NCBI GenBank assembly: GCA_027886185.1
Contig: WOAB01000109.1
Span: 7,234,501 to 7,298,500 of the forward strand
Reading direction: 5' to 3'
Origin: Rheum nobile
Taxonomy: Eukaryota > Streptophyta > Magnoliopsida > Caryophyllales > Polygonaceae
Length of the DNA stretch: 64,000 bases
In this document: positions 22,452-34,321 of the stretch, piece after piece
How positions within the stretch are numbered: position 1 is the stretch's first letter
Layout: every line of letters starts with the position of its first letter
Notes under the pieces: model-generated
The model's input: only the letters and a program-made list of their open reading frames with translations
What the model was told of the DNA's origin: nothing
The model's database searches: none
Made by a program: the position numbers and the translations under genes

Positions 22452-22549
22452 AATCGAGCCGGGCCGGAGATGGCAGTTGAGGGACGGTTGGATTTCTTCT
22501 CTTTCTGGACGTGATCTTTTCCTTGCAGATTTGTTGAAGTGGATCGATG

Positions 22550-22610
22550 ACGTGTCGCCTCTTTATTGGTTGACAGATTTGACTGTAGTTTTAAACAGTT
22601 TCCCATAAAT
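22550..22610 (+). promoter_or_regulatory. B: putative promoter of the antisense extra gene
   Basis: In order: ACGTGTCGCC (22550), ATTGG (inverted CCAAT box, 22565), TTTGACT (22578) and a TATA-like CATAAAT (22604), then the ATG at 22742. Element C has ACGTGGC, ATTGG, TTTGACT and TTATTTAAAT in the same order and spacing. Regulatory role inferred from conservation. Confidence 0.55.
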
Positions 22611-22741
22611 GGCCATCGCTTCCCTTTCTTTTCATCATCATCGTCTTTGGCTTCTCGAAAGGTTTTTCTGATCCGAAGGTAAGGAAATTTTTTCTCTGTT
22701 GCTTTCCTTGTGCTCGTACTATGTCGTTTCCGAGATCAAAG

Positions 22742-24587
22742 ATGTCTAGGGCTTCATCTTCTGGCGTTGGTGGGAGGGGTAGCGAATTCTCCCCCTAGAA
22801 TCTTCTTAGTTCAGAGGACTCCCTAGCCGGAACCCTAACCCAATCGGAATTGGATACGATTTTAGAAGTGGGTCAATTCCCCTCTGAGACGGTGGCTCGT
22901 CTCCCTCTGTCCCAGGAGCGGGCCGACTGGTGTCGTGAGGGGTGGATTTGCTTCTTCGAGTACCCCTTCAGGATAGGTCACTCTTTTCCGTTCTCAAACC
23001 TGGTGAGAAATTTTCTGTCTGTTCTCAACCTTGCTCCGTGTCAAGTGATGTCGCATGCGTGGCGTCTCCTTAGGGTAGTCGATCTTTTGGTGTATAGTGT
23101 TGAAATTGATTTTGATTTCGACGCTCTCTGGTATGCATACTACTTGAGTAGTCGGGGTTCTTCTCGTTTCCAACTGCATCTAAGACCGGATAGGCAGCCG
23201 ATTGCTTTAAACCTTAATGTCAATGATCGTGGATGGAGGTCGCGTTTCTTCTTTGTTGAAAGGAAATCACTCAAGGGGGGATTCGACTGCTCTTTCTTAC
23301 GTGACGCTTGGAGGACGACAGGTACCATGTTATTCTCTGGTTTTGTATGTTTTGATGCCTTTGTTAACCGACGCTTACGTGTTTTCTTTTTCAGTGCCAA
23401 GTCCGGAGGAGAAGACGGATTCTAATTTCGCCGTCGTCACCGAAGCTTTGCTTGCTTTTTCCGAGGCTGACCGATCATTCAAGAACGTGAACTACTTAGC
23501 CCTTCCTCCGAATATGGCGACTCCGTCTACTTCCGTCACCAAAGGCACATGTTCGTTCCTTCAGGTATGCATGTGGATGGTCTTTGTAGTGACCATATGC
23601 TTATTCGTTTGTACTTGCCTGACAGTATCTCGGGGGGCGAGGTCGAGTGCTCTCTTGTCTGGGAAGAGTCTCTTGGATCAAAAGTTGGCGATGAAAGCGT
23701 CTTCGTCGGTTAAGTCGGACGCCAAGGCTCTTTCGTTGGCTAAGATCGTCGCTTTGGATTCACCATCGTCTAAAGCCTCAGGGTCAAAAAGGAAGGCGAC
23801 GGACGTTCCAGAGCTTTCAGTAGGCATGGTGAAGAAAAGAGATTTGGGAGATTTGCTTCATACTCTAGATTCTGAGGCTAGGAAGGAAATTGGCGACTTG
23901 CATCCTATTGATTGTATTGATGAGGCCGGGGCGGCCGCCTGGCGAGTAAGTAAAAGAAATAATTTTGTTTTGAAATGTTTCTCATAGTGTATATCTGTCC
24001 AATATTTTTCACGCGTTTTGTTGCTTTTACAGGCTCTTCAGTATTCGCTTATCGCCTTTTCTATTGTGCAAGAGTTGAGCGATGGTGTTGAGAAACGGAT
24101 AGCCGAGGCTGAGAGCCGGTTGGAGGTGGCCAATGGACGTATCAAGGCGGCCGAGAGCAAGCGGGCGTCGGCCGAGAAGAAGCTGGTGGAGACCGAGAAG
24201 AATTTGGTCGAGTTGCGAGCCCGTTTTAGGGAGCTGGAGTGTAGTTTTGATGATACTCGTTTGAAGGATGCCCAGGTCGCTAATGATGTTGGGACGTACT
24301 TTTACCTCAAGTCCCGTATTGAGATGATGGAGGAGTATGCCTTGGGGGGTCATTCATCTTGGAACATTGAGGACGCAAGGGCAAATATGGACCTTTTGTA
24401 CCCTGGTGGTAACCCTGGCAACGAGTTGTTCAAGCTGATGGGACTTGGTGAGGACGAGCAGGGAGAGAAGGTTGTTCCCATGGCGGTCGAGGAAGCTGTT
24501 GGGGACGTATCGAAGGAGCTCCCTAAGGCGACCGAGGGCCAGAATGTCGCTCCTGCAGAAGTTGGTGAAAGGTCAGGCGAGTCCTGA
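22742..24587 (+). pseudogene. B: antisense extra gene, Transposase_28-like protein, intron-containing
   Basis: The ATG at 22742 starts a Ser/Gly-rich leader with one in-frame TAG at 22796. The core follows: LTQSELDTILEVG, GWICFFEYPFRIGHSFPF, APCQVMSHAWRLLRVVDLL, DFDALWYAYYLSSRGSSRFQ, GWRSRFFFVERKS. Introns: 23322-23394 (GTACCA...TTTTCAG, phase 1) and 23946-24032 (GTAAGT...TTTACAG, phase 0); joined exons stay in frame. A 61-nt intron-like segment at 23565-23625 is open in frame and hydrophobic. After a GSKRKA basic patch comes a long coiled coil (about 24060-24250), then SRIEMMEEY, WNIEDARANMDLLYPGGNPG and a TGA at 24587. It is the best preserved of the three copies. Confidence 0.78.
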
Positions 24588-25245
24588 TCTTTGTTTTAAA
24601 CAAATGACATCGTTTCCTTTTGGCGTTTTGTGTAGGTTTCAATCTAAGTGTTTTTAGGTAGTATGTTGTGCCCCATCGTGGAGATGGGATGGACAATGTT
24701 TTGGCTACCCTTCTGCCATCATGGGTCGCGTGTTTTGTAAACGCTTTAGTTGTTTGTGATGTACCTTGTATTTGCGTTGCGTTTGTCTCTGCGTGTTTGT
24801 TTTTTGCAGGTGAATTTTGTCGTTGCGCACCTAGACCTTAGTGTGTGGTCGTAGCGACCTGTAGTTGTAAGTGTTAGTGTAGCATGCTTTTTGTCTGTCC
24901 AGGGAAGAGTAGATTGTATTGTAAAAAAGGTCGAGTACCTGGGATAGGACAAGCCTTTTGTATAATGTAGTGTTTCGTTTTGTTCCTCTATTCCCTGTGT
25001 ATCGATCGATTCGTATGTTTTGTAAGCGCTGTTTTGTGTATGGTATGGATATCCCTTTGAATGTCAAGTTTCGTCTTGGAGGCCTCTCGTTCCTGTTCAG
25101 ATTTCATTTGGAAAGTACACAAAAGAAAAAGTCTGGGGGTGACCGTTGGGGGGTAACCCAACGGCCCTATGATGCTTAAGTCTGTGATCAGAATCCAAAT
25201 GAATGTAATGAAATAGATGTTTAAAAGTGTGGAAGGGAGAAGAGT
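24588..25245. other. B: spacer between the convergent antisense gene and pol
   Basis: Non-coding. It contains the family hairpin in weakened form (GGCTACCC...GGGTCGC, about 24702-24728), just after CCCATCGTGGAGATGGG, itself a small hairpin. The same pair occurs in C. Confidence 0.55.
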
Positions 25246-26230
25246 TTAGAAATGATACAACTTTTAGTGGATCGCGTTCCAGCTTCTGGGATTGGTTGTC
25301 TGTCCTTTGTTTCCAATCGATATGCTCCTTGTCCGATGATCTCTTTAATGAGGTAAGGTCCTTCCCATTGGGGTGCTAGTTTTCCGTCGGTTGGGTCTCT
25401 GGTGTTTTGGAATGTTTTCCTTAGGACCCAGTCCCCTAGCTTGAAGACTATGACGCAGACGTTCTTGTTGTAACTTCGGGCGACTTGTTGTTGGTACTGG
25501 ACCATTCGGATCCTAGCTTTTTCTCTGGTCTCGTTGATGGTGTCGAGGTTGTGAGTCAACTCGACGTCGTTTTGTTATGGGGTTTGGAGTCCATACCTGG
25601 CAGTTGGGACGAGTAGCTCGGTGGGGATGACTATTTCGCTTACGTAGACTAGCGAAAAAGGGCTTTGTCCCATTGCATTTTTAGGTGTTGTCTTGTCTGA
25701 CCATAGTATTAAGGGGAGCTCGTCTGCCCATTTGCCTTTTGCCCCTGTGAGGCATCTTTTGAGATTATTGATGATGATCTTGTTGTTGGACTCTGCTTGT
25801 CCGTTGGATTGTGGGTATCTTGGCGTGGATGTGACTAACGTGATGTTCCATTGTTTACAGAAGGATCGAGTCTGGCTACCGATGAATTGGGAGCCATTGT
25901 CACATACGATTTCTGAAGGGACGCCAAAACTGCATAGGATATTACGTTTTATGAATGAAATGACGTGTTTTTCTTTTACCTCTCGATATGCTTCAACCTC
26001 TATCCATTTAGAGAAATAGTCAGTCATGGCTAAGAAGTAGACGCGTTGTCCTGACGTTGGTGGTAATTTTCCGACGATGTTCATCCCTCATCGCATGAAG
26101 GGCCATGGGGCTAGAGTCGGATGAAGCATTTCTGATGGCTGACGCATGACGGGTGCGTGCTGTTGGCAGGCGTCGCAACTTCGGACTTATTCTATTGCGT
26201 CTTTGTTCATTGTAGGCCAGTAATAACTTG
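25246..26230 (-). pseudogene. pol: B: integrase
   Basis: Well-preserved DDE core in 25575-26084: NIVGKLPPTSGQRVYFLAMT, YFSKWIEVEAY, VCDNGSQFIGSQ and SNGQAESNNKIIINNLKRC, then ELPLILWSDKTTPKN. The frame changes near 25570 into the C-terminal domain (KLGDWVLRKTFQNT, WEGPYLIKEIIGQGAYRLE). The family terminus LKLYHF is damaged by an extra stop before it. It lacks a chromodomain, as expected for Tat. Confidence 0.88.
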
Positions 26231-27382
26231 TCCTGAGAGCTTTACCGGATAGGCTTCGTCCTCCAGTGTGGTTCCCACATTCTCTGTCGTGAAGGGATTG
26301 CAAGACGCGTCGCACCTCGGATGTTTCGAGGCAGCGTAGGTATAGGCATGTGGTGGATCGTTTGAACAATATGTTTTCTTTAAAATCAAAGTTTATAGCT
26401 TGTACCTTGAGTCTTTTCGCTTCCGCTTTATCTGTTGGAAGAGTTCCGTCCCTGAGCCACTTGATGTAGGGGGTCCAATCGTCTTGGTTGCCTACCAAGT
26501 CTTCTTCTGTATGGTCGCCTACCTCTGCTGAGACGACTTCTTCTAAGGGCAGCTCGTTCGTTGTCTGGACATCGTCAGGACCATGTATTTTGAAGGCTTT
26601 TGGGACGGTTGGTGTGGTGATATGTGCCAGTGGAATGGTGCGGAAGTCGTTAGGATGCAAGGTGGAGCCAAGGTTTGCTAGGGCGTCGGCTTGTGTGTTG
26701 AGGTCGCGTGGGACTTGTCGTATGGTGAATCTGTGGAATTTGCTTGCCAATTTTTTGACGATATCAAAGTATGCCATCATTCTGTCGTCTTTGGCGGCGT
26801 ACGAACCTTGTACTTGGTTGACGATTAAAAGAGAATCGCATGTCACCTCTAGGTCCAGAATTGCGAGGTCGTGTGCGAGCGTTAACCCAAACACGAGAGC
26901 TTCATATTCTGCTTTGTTGTTGGTCGCGTCCCATTCACATCTCGAAGCTTGGGCTATATGATCCCCCTGTGGCGATTTTAGCACGATACCTAAGCCGACT
27001 CCTCTTATATTTGACGCTCCGTCTGTATAGAGTTGCCACGTGCCCTTGTCTTCTTCGACTTTTAGCTGTTCGACTTCCTTCGTAGCTTCTTGTTCCAGTG
27101 TTGGGCTGAAATCGGCCACAAAGTCGGCTAGAGCTTGAGATTTGACCGCCGTCCTTGGCTCGTAATCGATGTCGAATCCGCTGAGATGTATGTCCCATTT
27201 GGCCATTCGTCTTGTAAATTATGGTTTCCTCATGACCGCCTTCATGGGATGGTTAGTTCTTACAATAATAGCATGTGATTTGAAATAGGGTCGTAACTTA
27301 TTCGAGGCCATGACTAATGCTAAGACTAGCTTTTCAAGTGGTGTGTACCTGGTTTCAGCGGGGAGTAAGGAGCGACTTACAT
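26187..27382 (-). pseudogene. pol: B: RNase H domains, 3' of the D insertion
   Basis: LPAETRYTPLEKLVLALVMA continues the RT connection right at the D insertion site, then YEPRTAVKSQALADFVADF and the second RNase H (QLYTDGASNIRGVGLGIVL, NNKAEYEALVFGL, LNTQADALANLG). A stop lies near 27215. The last part of the 339-codon frame enters the integrase zinc-binding region (ECGNHTGGRSLSGKALR). Confidence 0.9.
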
Positions 27383-30172
27383 TGTAACACCCCCAAATAT
27401 ATCCTTGAAAGGTATCACCGCCAGTGACCTCAGATTCCACATCCGAAGCCACCCAAGGCTTAACCAGTTTATACAAATCATAAAACAACATTTATAATAC
27501 GAAATGTCATAGTATTGGATTAAATCAAAGTTTCGGAATTACATCCATAATCCAAATACAACCAAAATATATTACAGCGGAACTGCAGTTTATCTGATGT
27601 GCCTTATGAGACGGATGACACCAGCCAACCATGCAAGGGAATATAACCGGTTGGTTAGTCTAATGAAAGACTATGCAAGGGTAAAACAGAAAGGTTCAAG
27701 TAGTCGTATTAGGTTAGACCCATCGCTTCTCGAATGAAAGCCGATGATGATAGTAAACCTCAATACTTCTACTGAAATATACGAAATAGAATGATCAAGA
27801 GAAGACTCTGAAAGATTGAGTCTTACGAAAACATATGAAGAGAAGACTCCAACGAATTGAGTCTTATCGGAAGTATGACAAGTGTTTGGGAACATTAAAG
27901 TTTCACTCAAACGTTTAAAAGCGACTTGACTATTTGGGTCCACGACCAACCTCACCGCATAATGCGAATTCAGATTCGGAAGGTGGACTTACTCTAATCG
28001 AAGCCCAGACGAGTTTCCACGTTGTACTTCTCGCCCAAGGTTCATTAATTATGTGCCTAATCGCACTTATCTTATTTAATTCCAAAACGTACATTTACGT
28101 TATAAGCTTTTATAATATCTCCTCACAAGAGATAATATCTCCTCACAAGAGATGTAAAAGGGATATCTCCTCACAAGAGATAATCCAACCCTGAGTAAGG
28201 GCATGGTCATGACCAGAGAGAGTACTAGGGAAAAATCCACATAGCACCAGTTATAAAGAAACAACTAAACCTCGTAAGGTACATAGCGTTCCTACGAATA
28301 CTCGTTCAAACTAAACAGTTAAAACATATGAGCAATAATCCACATCCATGCCATCGAGGCAAATAACAGATATAATAGCGTTGTTTCTAGCAATATATAC
28401 AACCTATTATAATATCTGTATTTCAATCATATATATACATATATAGATTTGGGTTCCCATGCGAAATGCCCTTCCCGTGCGAAATGCGAAGCGATCTCGG
28501 CCGTACAATTTTTTTTTTTTTTTTTTTTTTGGTCAACAAATTTTTTTTTTTCGTTTTCGTCCCATGATCATTCTGGAATAGCCTATATAGAAGGTTCACA
28601 GATAAACACTAAATGTTCATTTATTTGTACATTCAGGTTCACAAATAAGCACTGAATGTTCAAAGACATGTGTTGGAACATGATCATGTTATATGTGAAC
28701 TTTTACGGCACATAAAATGAACATGTAGTAATTATATGTGAACGTCAATAATTGTCTATTCCAGAACGATCAGAGACAATAAATAAATAAAAATAAAAAA
28801 ATTATTGACCGAAAAAAAAAAGTTCGCCGTATTTACGGTTATGCCACCGTATCACTATTCACTCCCCCCCTTCCCTTTTTTTAACAGTACAGCCCCTTGA
28901 ATATTACCCCCCAGATAATGAACATTACCGCCCATATAATGAACATGTGGTGTCTATTTATGAACGCGGATGAATATGACCGTTTCGCATTTCGCACGGT
29001 AAGCATATTTCGCACCCGAAACGGACTCACTAATAGCGTTGTTTCTAGCAGTATATACAACCTATTATAATATTCCTTTTTAAATCACATACAGTTATCA
29101 AAACTATTCCCAGACGAAAACAATATTCATCCCAAAATAATTAACAATTAAACAATTGATAATTAATATAAATATGGAATGATAAGCAAGAGCGAACCGC
29201 CACTTGCCTTAAATTAGACGAAGCTCAAAGACAACGGGTTTCCGAGTCCGAAACGAGGACAGAACTCGGATTTCAGATCCCTGCGGAACAACCCATAACG
29301 AAACCCTAAGTTAGATTCGATAATAAAATATACGAATCTAAGGAAAGACGAACGAAATCGAAAGAACGGAAATCCCAAACGGGATCACAAAGCCCAAGCC
29401 ACAACCACAAGCGCCCAGGCACACCGCGGGGGCGGTGGCTCTGCCGCGGGTACGGTGGCTCTGCCGCGGGTGTAGTCGTCGGGGACGAAGAACTCCGACG
29501 ACACGACGAGGAAGAAAACCTCACCGGGGAAGACGACGGGGGCTCGACTCGTGATGGCTCCGACTTCTGGATTCCTTGGACTTCCAAAGGACCACCTTGA
29601 GAGCACCACCACTTCTAACAAGAGCTCCGGCGAAAAACGAAGCTTTTCCGGCGAGAGCTTGAGCTTTCCGGCTTCAATGGAACAAGAGGAAGAGAGAGAG
29701 AGAGAGAGAGCTCGGATTGGGTGCCTTTCCCAGCCTCCAGGTCTTCTCCTTTTATAGGCCAAGCAAGCAGGCCAAGCAAGCAGCACCCCAAACCGCCTCG
29801 CCCCCGACCGGATGGGACAAGCAGCTCAGGTGGCGCGACGATCGAAGCCGGAGGAGCAGAAAAGGCATGATGACACCGCGGGGTGCGGTGGACTGACCGC
29901 GGGTGCGGTGGAGGCAAATTTCTGCCTCTTTCGCCCTCTTTTGTCCGGGAAGAATTATGGGTATGGGTTTTAACCCCGGGTTAAATATATTTGTACCCGA
30001 ACGAATATTTTAACCCCAAAAATATATCGAATGTATTTTATTCCACTCAGGGAATTATTACGGAGATCAAGGATTTTACAGAAAATCTGAACTCATCTGA
30101 AAATAATCCGACTAGTAGTACGGGAGTTGGAAAAATTACCAAAATGCCCTTATCAAAATGAGGGGTATTACA
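27383..30172 (-). repeat. D: 3' LTR (2790 bp, with internal MITE)
   Basis: Matches the right LTR, except for a 585-bp insertion at 28446-29030 and a missing stretch of about 115 bp near 27577 that the right LTR keeps. It includes three copies of the small palindrome ATCTCCTCACAAGAGAT (28118-28180) and a GA microsatellite near 29690. ORFs inside are not conserved as proteins. Confidence 0.92.
28446..29030. mobile_element. Foldback MITE inserted in D's left LTR (585 bp)
   Basis: Present only in the left LTR; the right LTR gives the empty site (around 36745-36760). The ends are imperfect inverted repeats: left has GTGCGAAATGCGAAGCG, right has CGTTTCGCATTTCGCAC. The interior is also complementary (GATCATTCTGGAATAG against CTATTCCAGAACGATC), so it could fold into one long hairpin. 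It lies in a TA microsatellite, which hides the exact duplication; TA is the minimum. Superfamily not assigned. Confidence 0.75.
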
Positions 30173-30187
30173 TCACTCCCTCCTTAA
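30173..30187 (-). promoter_or_regulatory. D: polypurine tract
   Basis: The minus strand reads AAGGAGGGAGTGA immediately before TGTAATACCCC, the start of the LTR. Confidence 0.85.
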
Positions 30188-30208
30188 AAAAAAGTTTCGA
30201 CCCCGAAA

Positions 30209-31290
30209 CTAGGCCGAAAATAGCTCGGGAAAACAAATAAGCATATCCGCCTCAGTATCCCAGGTTTCCCAAGTAACATCTTCAGTTCCTGACTTGGACC
30301 ATAAAATCCGTACCAAAGGTACCACCTTGCTGCGTAACTGCTTCTCACGACGCTCGAGAATACGCGCCGGTATCTCCTCGTAGGTACCATTTGCCTGAAT
30401 CTCAATGTCTTCATAACTCAGCACATGAGACTCATCTGGCACGTACTTCCTCAACAAAGATACATGGAACACGTTATGCACTGGATGTGCCGACGACGGC
30501 AATGCCAATCGATACGCTAGAGACCCAACTCTGTCAAGGATCTCAAACGGTCCCACGTAGCGAGGGTTAAGCTTCCCACGCTTACCGAATCTAACACACC
30601 TTTGGATGGCGACACCATGACAAATACTTTGTCACCAACCTCAAACTCGACATTCCCACGCTTCAGATCTGCATAAGACTTTTGTCGACTCTGAGCTGTC
30701 AACATCCTTTGTCTAATTAAAGCAATGTCTGAGGCAGTCCTTTCGACTAACTCTGGTCCGAGCAGAACCTTGTCGGCATTCTCATCCCAACAAATCGGAG
30801 ATCTGTACCTTCGACCGTACAAAGCCTTGAATGGAACCATCTTAATGGTAGCATGCCAGCTGTTATTGTATGTGAACTCAATCAGACTCAGGCTGTTCTC
30901 CCAGCTAGTCGGACGATCGAGTACACAAGCTCTCAGCATGTCTTCCAAGGTCTGGATGGTCCTCTTAGACTGTCCATCCGTCTGAGGATGAAACGCAATA
31001 CTGAATCTTAACTCGGTTCCCATGGCCTTGTGGAGTTCCTTCTAGAATCTCGACATGAATCGGCCATCACGATCCGATACAATGGTCTTTGGAGTACCAT
31101 GCAAACGGATAATCTCGTGTAGGAATACTTCTGATAGCTTCTAGGTTCCCCATGTTGACTTGATAGCCACGAAGTGAGCACTCTTCGTGAGCCTGTCAAT
31201 GATTACCCATATCGCATCCTTTTGACTTTGAGTCCTTGGTAGCCCTATGACGAAATCCATAGCAATATCCTCCCATTTCCATTCTGGTAG
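30209..31290 (-). pseudogene. pol: D: integrase with C-terminal chromodomain
   Basis: The catalytic core starts abruptly at WKWEDIAMDFVIGLP and continues WVIIDRLTKSAHFVAIKST; stops fall near 31141 and 31044. AFHPQTDGQSKRTIQTLEDM, YNNSWHATIKMVPFKALYGR and FEVGDKVFVMVSPSKGV follow. After a frameshift near 30550 come MGPFEILDRVGSLAYRLALP, HNVFHVSLLRKY and the chromodomain (VRILWSKSGTEDVTWETWD, then PELF) that classes D as a chromovirus and could direct insertion to modified histones. The N-terminal zinc-binding domain is absent. Confidence 0.9.
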
Positions 31291-32712
31291 TGCTAACACT
31301 GGTGTAGAGGTCAGACACTGCTTCAACTTCTTAAAACTGGCCTCGCACTTGTAATCCCAGACAAACTTCTTATGGACTTTGCGAAGCAGACCGGTCATAG
31401 GTAGAGCGATCTTAGAAAGTCCCTCCACGAACCGTCTATAATATCCAACAAGTCCAAGAAAACTGCGCACCTCCTTCATATTTTGAGGCCGCTTCCAATT
31501 TGCTACCGCTTCAATCTTCTGGGGATCAACCATAACCCCATTCTCATTGATCACATGGCCTAAGAAAGCCACTTCCTTGATCCAAAAGTCACACTTAGAC
31601 AACTTTGCATATAGCTGATTCTGTCTAAGGACTGACAAAGTAATTCGAAGATGTTCCTCGTGAGCTTCCTCACTCGGGGAATAGATCAAAATGTCATCGA
31701 TGAAGACCACTACAAACTTATCCAAGTATTGGTGGAAACATCGATGCATTAGATCCATGAAAACTGATGGAGCATTGGTAAGTCCAAATGGCATGACTAC
31801 GAACTCGTAGTGACCATATCTGGTCCGGAAAGCAGTCCTCGGAATATCCTCCTTACGAATTCTGAGCTGATGGTAACCAGATCTCAGATCGATTTTGGAA
31901 AAGACTTTAGCTCCTTGCAGTTGATCCAACAGATCATCAATCCTCGGCAACGGATACTTGTTCTTGATCGTGACTTTATTCAACTCTCGATAGTCGATAC
32001 AAAGTCGGAACGATCCATCCTTCTTCTTGACGAACAAGATCGGAGCGCCCCAAGGTGATGCGCTCGGCCTTATATAGCCCTTCTCAAGAAGATCTTCGAG
32101 TTGCTTCTTCAACTCTTGCATCTCAGCAGGAGCCATCCGGTACGGTGCCTTAGAGATCGGTGCGGTACCAGGCTCGAGATCAATTGGAAACTCCACGTCA
32201 TGATACGGGGGTAAACAAGGAATTTCCTCTGGAAAGACATCCAGAAACTCACGAATGACTGGAATATCAAGAACTGATGGCTCATCTTTATTGGGCTCAT
32301 CCAGATAGCACAGGTACCCGACACAACCTTGTCGAAGTAGCTTAAACGCAGTCATCGCACTGATAAGCCTACCGTTATCAGCGTCATTACGACCCTCGAA
32401 TTTGCATACAAACTGGCCCCTAGATGACACCGTCACAGTTCTTAAGCTAAAATCGATTACCGCCCCATGATGCGTCAGCCAATCCATACCGAGAATAATG
32501 TCATATGGAGCCATGGCTATACAGATCAAATCTGCTTTGAACTTCTTACCCTGGATGGTAATCGGAAATTCTGACAGACGCTTGGTGCCCACTAAATGTT
32601 CACCATTAGGAAGATTCACAACGAAAGACTCACAAGCCTCGTTGCATACTAAGCCTAACTTACTAACACAACTCTCCGAGATAAAAGAATGGGTAGCACC
32701 CGAATCAAACAA
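31291..32712 (-). pseudogene. pol: D: aspartic protease and reverse transcriptase
   Basis: One open frame. Protease: MFDSGATHSFISESCVSKLG, with FDSGA as catalytic loop, and DIILGMDWL. RT: EMQELKKQLEDLLEKGYIRP, FRLCIDYRELNKVTIKN, KIDLRSGYHQLRI, VVMPFGLTNAPSVFMDLM and an intact VVFIDDILIYS. After the thumb (FLGLVGYYRRFVEGLSKIA) and LTSTPVLALPE the frame jumps straight into integrase, so the RNase H domain and integrase N-terminus are deleted in frame. The copy cannot complete reverse transcription by itself. Confidence 0.93.
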
Positions 32713-32939
32713 TATACATACTGAAGTAGAATGAAGGTATAAAGTACCTTAAGCAATTGGAGCATTGGGTCCATCCGCCTCACGCATCTCGTAAAGGCGT
32801 TGACCTTGACCTCCAGAAGCAGTTGGGGATTTCCCTTTGTTTTGCGCAGTCGTCTGCGTTGAAGGACTAGGAGCTTCCACTGGTGTAAACCTAGGTCGAT
32901 TGTTCTGACTAACAGACCCTTGTTGTGATTCAGCTCCTT

Positions 32940-34077
32940 ATGCCTCCTCTACGGACAAAATGTCTGCATGTGCCCCACCTTTCCACAGCCAAAACACGTC
33001 TTCTTCTCCTTCGGACACTCATTGCTCTTGTGCCCGTGCGTACCACAGTTGTAGCACTAGATCGGATTCTTGCCCTAACCCGAAAACTGCGTAGACCCTC
33101 CATGAGTCATATCCGTTTTCGTTCGGCCAGATTTGGCAAAGTTAGACGGTGGTGCGGGACGTTTGAATCCACTCGCCTGAGGCTGATTCTGCATTGACCT
33201 CTGGCGATTACGTTTCTTTGTCGACTCTTCCAGAGTCACTTCTAACTTGTAGGCTGCATCCACGTACTGCTCTAGAGTAGAGCATCCATGGCGCACCATC
33301 AGTGACTTAATGTCTGGATTCATCCACTCATGGAAATGCCAAATCTTTTGCTCATCACTGGACACCTCCGGTCCAGCATATTGTAGCAGATGATTGAACT
33401 TGGCCGTAAGCTCAGTCACTTTCAATCCATCCGTCTTCGGATAGAGGAACTCCTTATGTTTTTCTTCCCTAATAGCTCGGGAGAAGAAACAATCAGTCAT
33501 TTTGGCTTTGAACATCCCCCAGTTCAAACCAGGGTGATCAGCTAGGCCAGTACCTTTCCACCACTCGCTAGCTACCTCCTTCAGCTGAAGGAAAGCAATG
33601 TGTACCTTCTCAGCTTCAGTGCACTCAATATTGCGGAATAATCGCTCCATGTGCGAGAACCAATGTGCCACCCTGACTGGCTCTCCTTTCCCATCATAGC
33701 TATCAGGCCTTATAGAGCTTATGGCCTTCAGTTCTCGGCCATAGTCGCCTCTATTCCTGACCGTATCTTCTCGGGGTACATGGATATCTGGCTCTTCGAA
33801 TATAGGAACCGCTGGAGGAACTGGCACGCCTTGTGCCTAAGGCACAATTGGTCGCATGATATCGGTGAATGCCTGCATTACAATTCCCCGAATAGCCTAT
33901 ATTGCTGTGGCATCAAATACCATTGGAGCGTTGACCGGAGCTTGGTCATTGGCCCCTGTATTGTTGTTAGAAGCAGTCTCGTGTTCATCCACAGGGTTCG
34001 CAGTACTTCTTACATTTGGTCTGGGGTCATTGCTTGGCCCAGCACCAACACGAATGGTATTCCTTGTGTTCACCATC
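32940..34077 (-). pseudogene. gag: D: gag with two zinc knuckles
   Basis: It starts at MVNTRNTIRVGAGPSNDPRP (ATG near 34077), has stops near 33897 and 33835, then an open capsid region of 250 codons (RPDSYDGKGEPVRVAHWFSH, LKEVASEWWKGTGL, KEFLYPKTDGLKVTELTAKF). A TAG at about 33073 is followed in frame by two CCHC knuckles, CYNCGTHGHKSNEC and CFGCGKVGHMQTFC. Two knuckles are usual for Tekay-type gag. Confidence 0.85.
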
Positions 34078-34321
34078 TGTTTACCGATCAAATTCCAAGT
34101 ATTTTATAACATTAATGTCATTTCACTATACTCAATGTCATAAAATCAACTTAGAATAGATCAACTTGGTAATTTTCATAGATGAACTTCAAACTGAGTT
34201 ACAAGCTTCTATAAAAGGGATCTCCCGAGCGACAAGACAAAATTGCTCGGAGATTTCAGTTCTTAACAAAATGAACACTGAAATACTACAAAGCAACTAC
34301 TAAAGTCAACATTGGCCCTTA

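Noticed and set aside
28118..28185. CRISPR-like spacing of ATCTCCTCACAAGAGAT repeats
   Set aside because: Three copies of a small palindrome inside an LTR of a plant element, with spacers of unequal and very short length; not a CRISPR array.
29306..29917. Overlapping minus-strand ORFs of 90-130 codons inside D's LTR (repeated at 37062-37486)
   Set aside because: They lie wholly inside an LTR, are GC-rich and low-complexity, overlap each other in different frames and match no family. Their repetition is explained by the LTR duplication.
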